Shown here one piece after another: positions 53,426 through 56,265 of a DNA stretch of 56,265 bases (position 1 is the first letter of the stretch; each line of letters starts with the position of its first letter). The stretch is from the NCBI RefSeq assembly GCF_007997075.1, contig NZ_VORS01000013.1, forward strand, positions 1 to 56,265, written 5' to 3'. The position numbers were made by a program, and so were the translations under genes. The notes under the pieces are model-generated. The model saw only the letters and a list, made by a program, of their open reading frames with translations. It was not told the origin of the DNA and searched no databases. This stretch comes from Polaribacter sp. IC073 (GTDB lineage: Bacteria > Bacteroidota > Bacteroidia > Flavobacteriales > Flavobacteriaceae).

Positions 53426-55366
53426 TTAAAATTTCTTCAATGTTTTGCTTTCTTCTGTTTTAATTAAAGAAATAAATTCTTCAATTGTAAATGTACCGAT
53501 ATCTCCTTCACCATGTCTTCTTACAGAAACCGTGCCATCTTGCTCTTCTTTTTCACCAATAATAACCATAAATGGTGTTTTGCTAACTTCTGCATCTCTA
53601 ATCTTACGACCAGTTTTCTCACTTCGGTTGTCTACGAGTGCGCGAATTTCGGAATTTTCTAACGATTCTAAAACTTTTTCTGAATATTTTTGATATTTAT
53701 CACTGATTGGCAATAAGATAACCTGATCTGGTGTTAGCCAAAGAGGGAAGTTTCCTCCCGTGTGCTCTAGCAATACCGCAATAAAGCGCTCCATAGAACC
53801 AAATGGCGCTCTATGAATCATTACCGGTCTGTGTAGTTGATTATCTGCCCCTTTATAGGTTAAATCGAATCGTTTTGGTAAATTATAGTCCACTTGTATC
53901 GTTCCAAGTTGCCAACTTCTGCCTAAAGCGTCTTTTACCATAAAATCTAATTTAGGGCCATAAAAGGCAGCTTCACCTTCTTCAATCACAAAATCTAAAC
54001 CTTTATCGGTCGCAGCATTTATAATTGCATTTTCAGCAATTTCCCAAGTCTCAGTATCACCAATATACTTTTCCGGTGTATTTTTGTCTCTAACAGAAAC
54101 CTGTGCTGTAAAATCATCAAAACCTAAAGAACTAAAAACATATAAAACTAAATCGATTACGTCTTTAAATTCTTGGTCTAATTGTTCTGGTGTACAGAAA
54201 ATATGCGCATCATCTTGTGTAAAACCTCTAACACGCGTTAAACCATGCAATTCTCCACTTTGTTCATATCTATAAACAGTGCCAAATTCTGCAAAACGTT
54301 TAGGTAAATCTTTGTAAGAATAAGGTTTGAAATTATAAACTTCACAGTGATGTGGGCAGTTCATCGGTTTCAATAAAAACTCCTCATCCATTTTAGGTGT
54401 TTTTATTGACTGAAAACTATCTGCACCATATTTCTCATAATGTCCAGAAGTAACATACAGTTCTTTCTGACCAATATGTGGTGTCATCACCATTTCATAA
54501 CCCGCTTTTTTCTGAGCTTTCTTTAAGAAATCTTCTAAACGGCCTCTTAGAGCAGCACCTTTTGGCAACCATAAAGGCAAACCAGCACCAACTTTCTGAG
54601 AAAAAGTAAACAACTCTAACTCTTTTCCAAGTTTTCTGTGATCACGCTTCTTTGCTTCTTCTAATAATTCTAAATATTCAGTTAGCAACTTTTGCTTCGG
54701 AAAACTAATTCCGTAAACACGTGTTAACTGATTCTTCTTTTCGTCACCACGCCAATAAGCACCAGCAACACTCATTATTTTAATCGCTTTTATGACTCCT
54801 GTGTTAGGAATGTGACCTCCTCTACATAAATCAGTAAAGTCGCTATGATCACAAAAAGTAATCTCTCCATCCGTTAAGTTTTCAATCAACTCAACTTTAT
54901 ACTCGTTATTTTCTTTTTTATATAAAGACAAAGCATCCGCTTTAGAGACAGAACGTATCGAAAACTCATGTTTTCCACGGGCAATTTCTAAAAATTTCTT
55001 TTCAATTGCCGGAAAATCCTTGTCAGAAATAACGTCTTCACCTAAATCTACATCATAATAAAACCCAGTATCAATTGCAGGACCAATCGTTAATTTAGCG
55101 TTCGGATGAAAACTTAAAATAGCTTCTGCTAAAACGTGCGCAGAAGAATGCCAGAAAGCTTTCTTGCCAGCAGCATCGTTAAATGTGTATAAAATTAACG
55201 ATCCATCTCTGGTTAATGGAGTCGTGGTTTCAACAGTCACGTCGTTAAAATTTGCAGATATTACGTTTCTAGCAAATCCTTCACTAATGCTTTTTGCAAC
55301 ATCCATCGGAGTACTGTTTATAGCAAACTCCTTAATAGTTCCGTCTGGTAAAGTAATTTTAATCAT
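53426..55366 (-). CDS. thrS: Threonyl-tRNA synthetase
   Basis: A 646-residue class II synthetase. The N-terminal TGS domain (about 1-62) is followed by the editing domain with [11 protein letters not shown] and the later [15 protein letters not shown] zinc/His motif. The catalytic core has [38 protein letters not shown] and [18 protein letters not shown]. The C-terminal anticodon-binding domain (about 540-646) ends the protein. It charges tRNA-Thr. It is first in the thrS-infC-rpmI-rplT operon. Confidence 0.97.
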   Translation of the reverse strand: MIKITLPDGTIKEFAINSTPMDVAKSISEGFARNVISANFNDVTVETTTPLTRDGSLILYTFNDAAGKKAFWHSSAHVLAEAILSFHPNAKLTIGPAIDTGFYYDVDLGEDVISDKDFPAIEKKFLEIARGKHEFSIRSVSKADALSLYKKENNEYKVELIENLTDGEITFCDHSDFTDLCRGGHIPNTGVIKAIKIMSVAGAYWRGDEKKNQLTRVYGISFPKQKLLTEYLELLEEAKKRDHRKLGKELELFTFSQKVGAGLPLWLPKGAALRGRLEDFLKKAQKKAGYEMVMTPHIGQKELYVTSGHYEKYGADSFQSIKTPKMDEEFLLKPMNCPHHCEVYNFKPYSYKDLPKRFAEFGTVYRYEQSGELHGLTRVRGFTQDDAHIFCTPEQLDQEFKDVIDLVLYVFSSLGFDDFTAQVSVRDKNTPEKYIGDTETWEIAENAIINAATDKGLDFVIEEGEAAFYGPKLDFMVKDALGRSWQLGTIQVDYNLPKRFDLTYKGADNQLHRPVMIHRAPFGSMERFIAVLLEHTGGNFPLWLTPDQVILLPISDKYQKYSEKVLESLENSEIRALVDNRSEKTGRKIRDAEVSKTPFMVIIGEKEEQDGTVSVRRHGEGDIGTFTIEEFISLIKTEESKTLKKF

Positions 55367-55840
55367 TTAATGTATCCTATTTGAGGGTGCAAAGATATTA
55401 GAAAACAATATTTCACACAATATATATGTGTACTTATTATAAGTGAGTGTTTTTTTCATGGTGTTCCTTTTTTTAAATGGGTTTTAACTAGTTTTTAAAA
55501 GCCTTAGCCAAAAAAAAGTCGGGCTTTACACTATATCTTTTATTCATAACTTCATAAAAGGATGCCGTTTCAATCCCTAACACGTCTTTTTACCACCTGA
55601 AAGACACGTTAGTACTCTATTGGTTATATTAGATTAAAGTTAGAGACTAGTAGTGTAAATAGATTGTAGTACACGTTCAATACTCCATTTATCTATTTAA
55701 AAAGTATTTATTCAGTCAAATATTAAGGGAATTAATTACAACGATAAAAGCAACAAAATTAAAAACAGCTTTTAAGCTGCTTAAAATAATGCACTTAGGT
55801 TTGATTGTAAAATAAACTTAAAATAAAGGTTAAAAAATAG
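55367..55840. other. Gene-free stretch between thrS and the rRNA promoters
   Basis: It holds the second copy of the dispersed repeat (55519-55582), an adjoining imperfect hairpin around 55579-55611 (ACGTCTTT / AAAGACACGT), and otherwise AT-rich DNA. The thrS promoter must lie at its left end. No gene is seen. Confidence 0.6.
55519..55582. repeat. Dispersed imperfect-palindrome repeat, copy 2
   Basis: The same arms as copy 1: GGGCTTTACACTATATC on the left and AGGATGCCGTTTCAATCCC on the right, with a diverged centre. Conserved arms with a variable centre suggest folding constraints. Confidence 0.7.
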
Positions 55841-55870
55841 TTGAGATATTAAAAATGTGTTGTAAGTTTG
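55841..55870 (+). promoter_or_regulatory. rRNA operon promoter P1
   Basis: A -33 TTG at 55841-55843 and a -7 TAAGTTTG at 55863-55870 are 19 bases apart, the Bacteroidetes sigma spacing. They are followed by CAGCCGCTAACAGC, which is repeated downstream of P2. Confidence 0.75.
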
Positions 55871-56001
55871 CAGCCGCTAACAGCAACAGTGGTTTGTTAG
55901 TTTCGTTCATTGATAAGTTGTTTAAAGAGCCTTTAATTGCCCGTCAAAAAAGTGTTAAAGACTTCTTTTAGTTTAAGAAAAAAAAATAGTTTATTTTTTT
56001 C

Positions 56002-56031
56002 TTGTCAGGTTTAGAATAAGTTTTATATTTG
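56002..56031 (+). promoter_or_regulatory. rRNA operon promoter P2
   Basis: A -33 TTG at 56002-56004 and a -7 TATATTTG at 56024-56031 have the same 19-base spacing as P1. The following CAGCCGCTAAGGG repeats the initial transcribed region of P1, 161 bases downstream of it. Confidence 0.78.
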
Positions 56032-56265
56032 CAGCCGCTAAGGGAAACAGCAAAAAACGATCAGAGAGATTTTGGGAATGGCTATTAAAAGGTCAGTTAG
56101 TTCGATTCTAACATTTCTACAAATTAGGGTTCACATTACTTGTTTAAATACAAGAGATTGAGATTCTAAAAGTTCATTGAAAATATTGAAATTGACAGCG
56201 TAAACAAAGAGTAGAATAACCACATTAGTTAAATAATGTAAATTCTTTTGAAACTTATTCATTAA
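56032..56265 (+). other. rRNA operon leader (16S rRNA gene expected just beyond the window)
   Basis: The stretch GTTCATTGAAAATATTGAAA then TTGACAGCGTAAACAAAGAG (56172-56211) closely resembles the leader that precedes 16S rRNA in Flavobacteriaceae as I recall it. The 16S gene start is not reached. A tRNA T-arm-like hairpin lies at 56096-56112. Confidence 0.65.

Noticed and set aside
56032..56130. Complete tRNA in the rRNA leader
   Set aside because: Only a T-arm-like hairpin could be built; no acceptor, D or anticodon pairing at proper spacing.

Overview
The window looks like a chromosomal segment of a marine-type flavobacterium (Bacteroidetes, Flavobacteriaceae; close to Polaribacter or Tenacibaculum by impression only, since no database search was possible). 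The evidence is the low GC content, promoter boxes of the Bacteroidetes form TAnnTTTG, flavobacterial families (DUF4252, DUF4136, DUF4197, DUF5522, PID-CTERM, the fused mutase IcmF, glutamine synthetase type III), and an rRNA operon leader at the right end. Most genes are housekeeping. No phage, transposase or CRISPR array was seen.

Layout. Positions 1-1330 hold a small TM2 protein ending in an (AT)8 tract and a decayed acyl-CoA synthetase. Positions 1418-3623 carry mscL, alr and tdk. Positions 3724-9427 carry a conserved hypothetical, a glycosyltransferase, DUF4252, an ArsC/Spx-like protein, a DinB-like protein, a Na+/H+ antiporter and a cystathionine gamma-synthase-like enzyme. Positions 9585-18201 hold icmF, a D,D-carboxypeptidase, small lipoproteins, a BtuF-like protein, pyrF and a thioredoxin-like lipoprotein. 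Positions 18316-23109 hold tpiA, prmA, clpS, a mini PID-CTERM protein, tRNA-Arg(ACG), DUF2007 and a Ca2+/Na+ antiporter. Positions 23185-26559 carry divergent type II and type III glutamine synthetases.

The most distinctive region is the curli (functional amyloid) operon at 27204-32594: csgA-like, a hairpin terminator, csgB-like, csgE, csgF, csgG, and a sixth gene for a lipoprotein with regulatory-like, FN3-like and TolB-propeller parts. CsgE has an extra N-terminal domain resembling CsgH. CsgG has a C-terminal extension of about 170 residues that looks like a small outer-membrane beta-barrel. Upstream lie a 22-bp tandem repeat, an 18-bp palindrome and one copy of a dispersed intergenic repeat.

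Positions 32701-43430 hold purM, small lipoproteins in a cassette-like patch, a B12-dependent ribonucleotide reductase behind a Fur-box-like palindrome, a gene interrupted by an in-frame amber codon, an Lrp/AsnC regulator divergent from a TauE-like exporter, and prfA. Positions 44007-51275 (minus strand) form a glycogen operon, glgA-glgC-glgB plus a GH31 alpha-glucosidase. Positions 52097-55366 (minus strand) form the translation operon thrS-infC-rpmI-rplT, in which infC appears to start at a non-canonical AUA codon. From about 55841 to the right edge lie tandem rRNA-type promoters and an rRNA leader; the 16S gene itself should begin just outside the window.

Functional links: two cobalamin-dependent enzymes (IcmF, class II RNR) and a BtuF-like protein imply B12 use. 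Glycogen synthesis and breakdown genes are clustered. The curli genes imply extracellular amyloid and biofilm formation.
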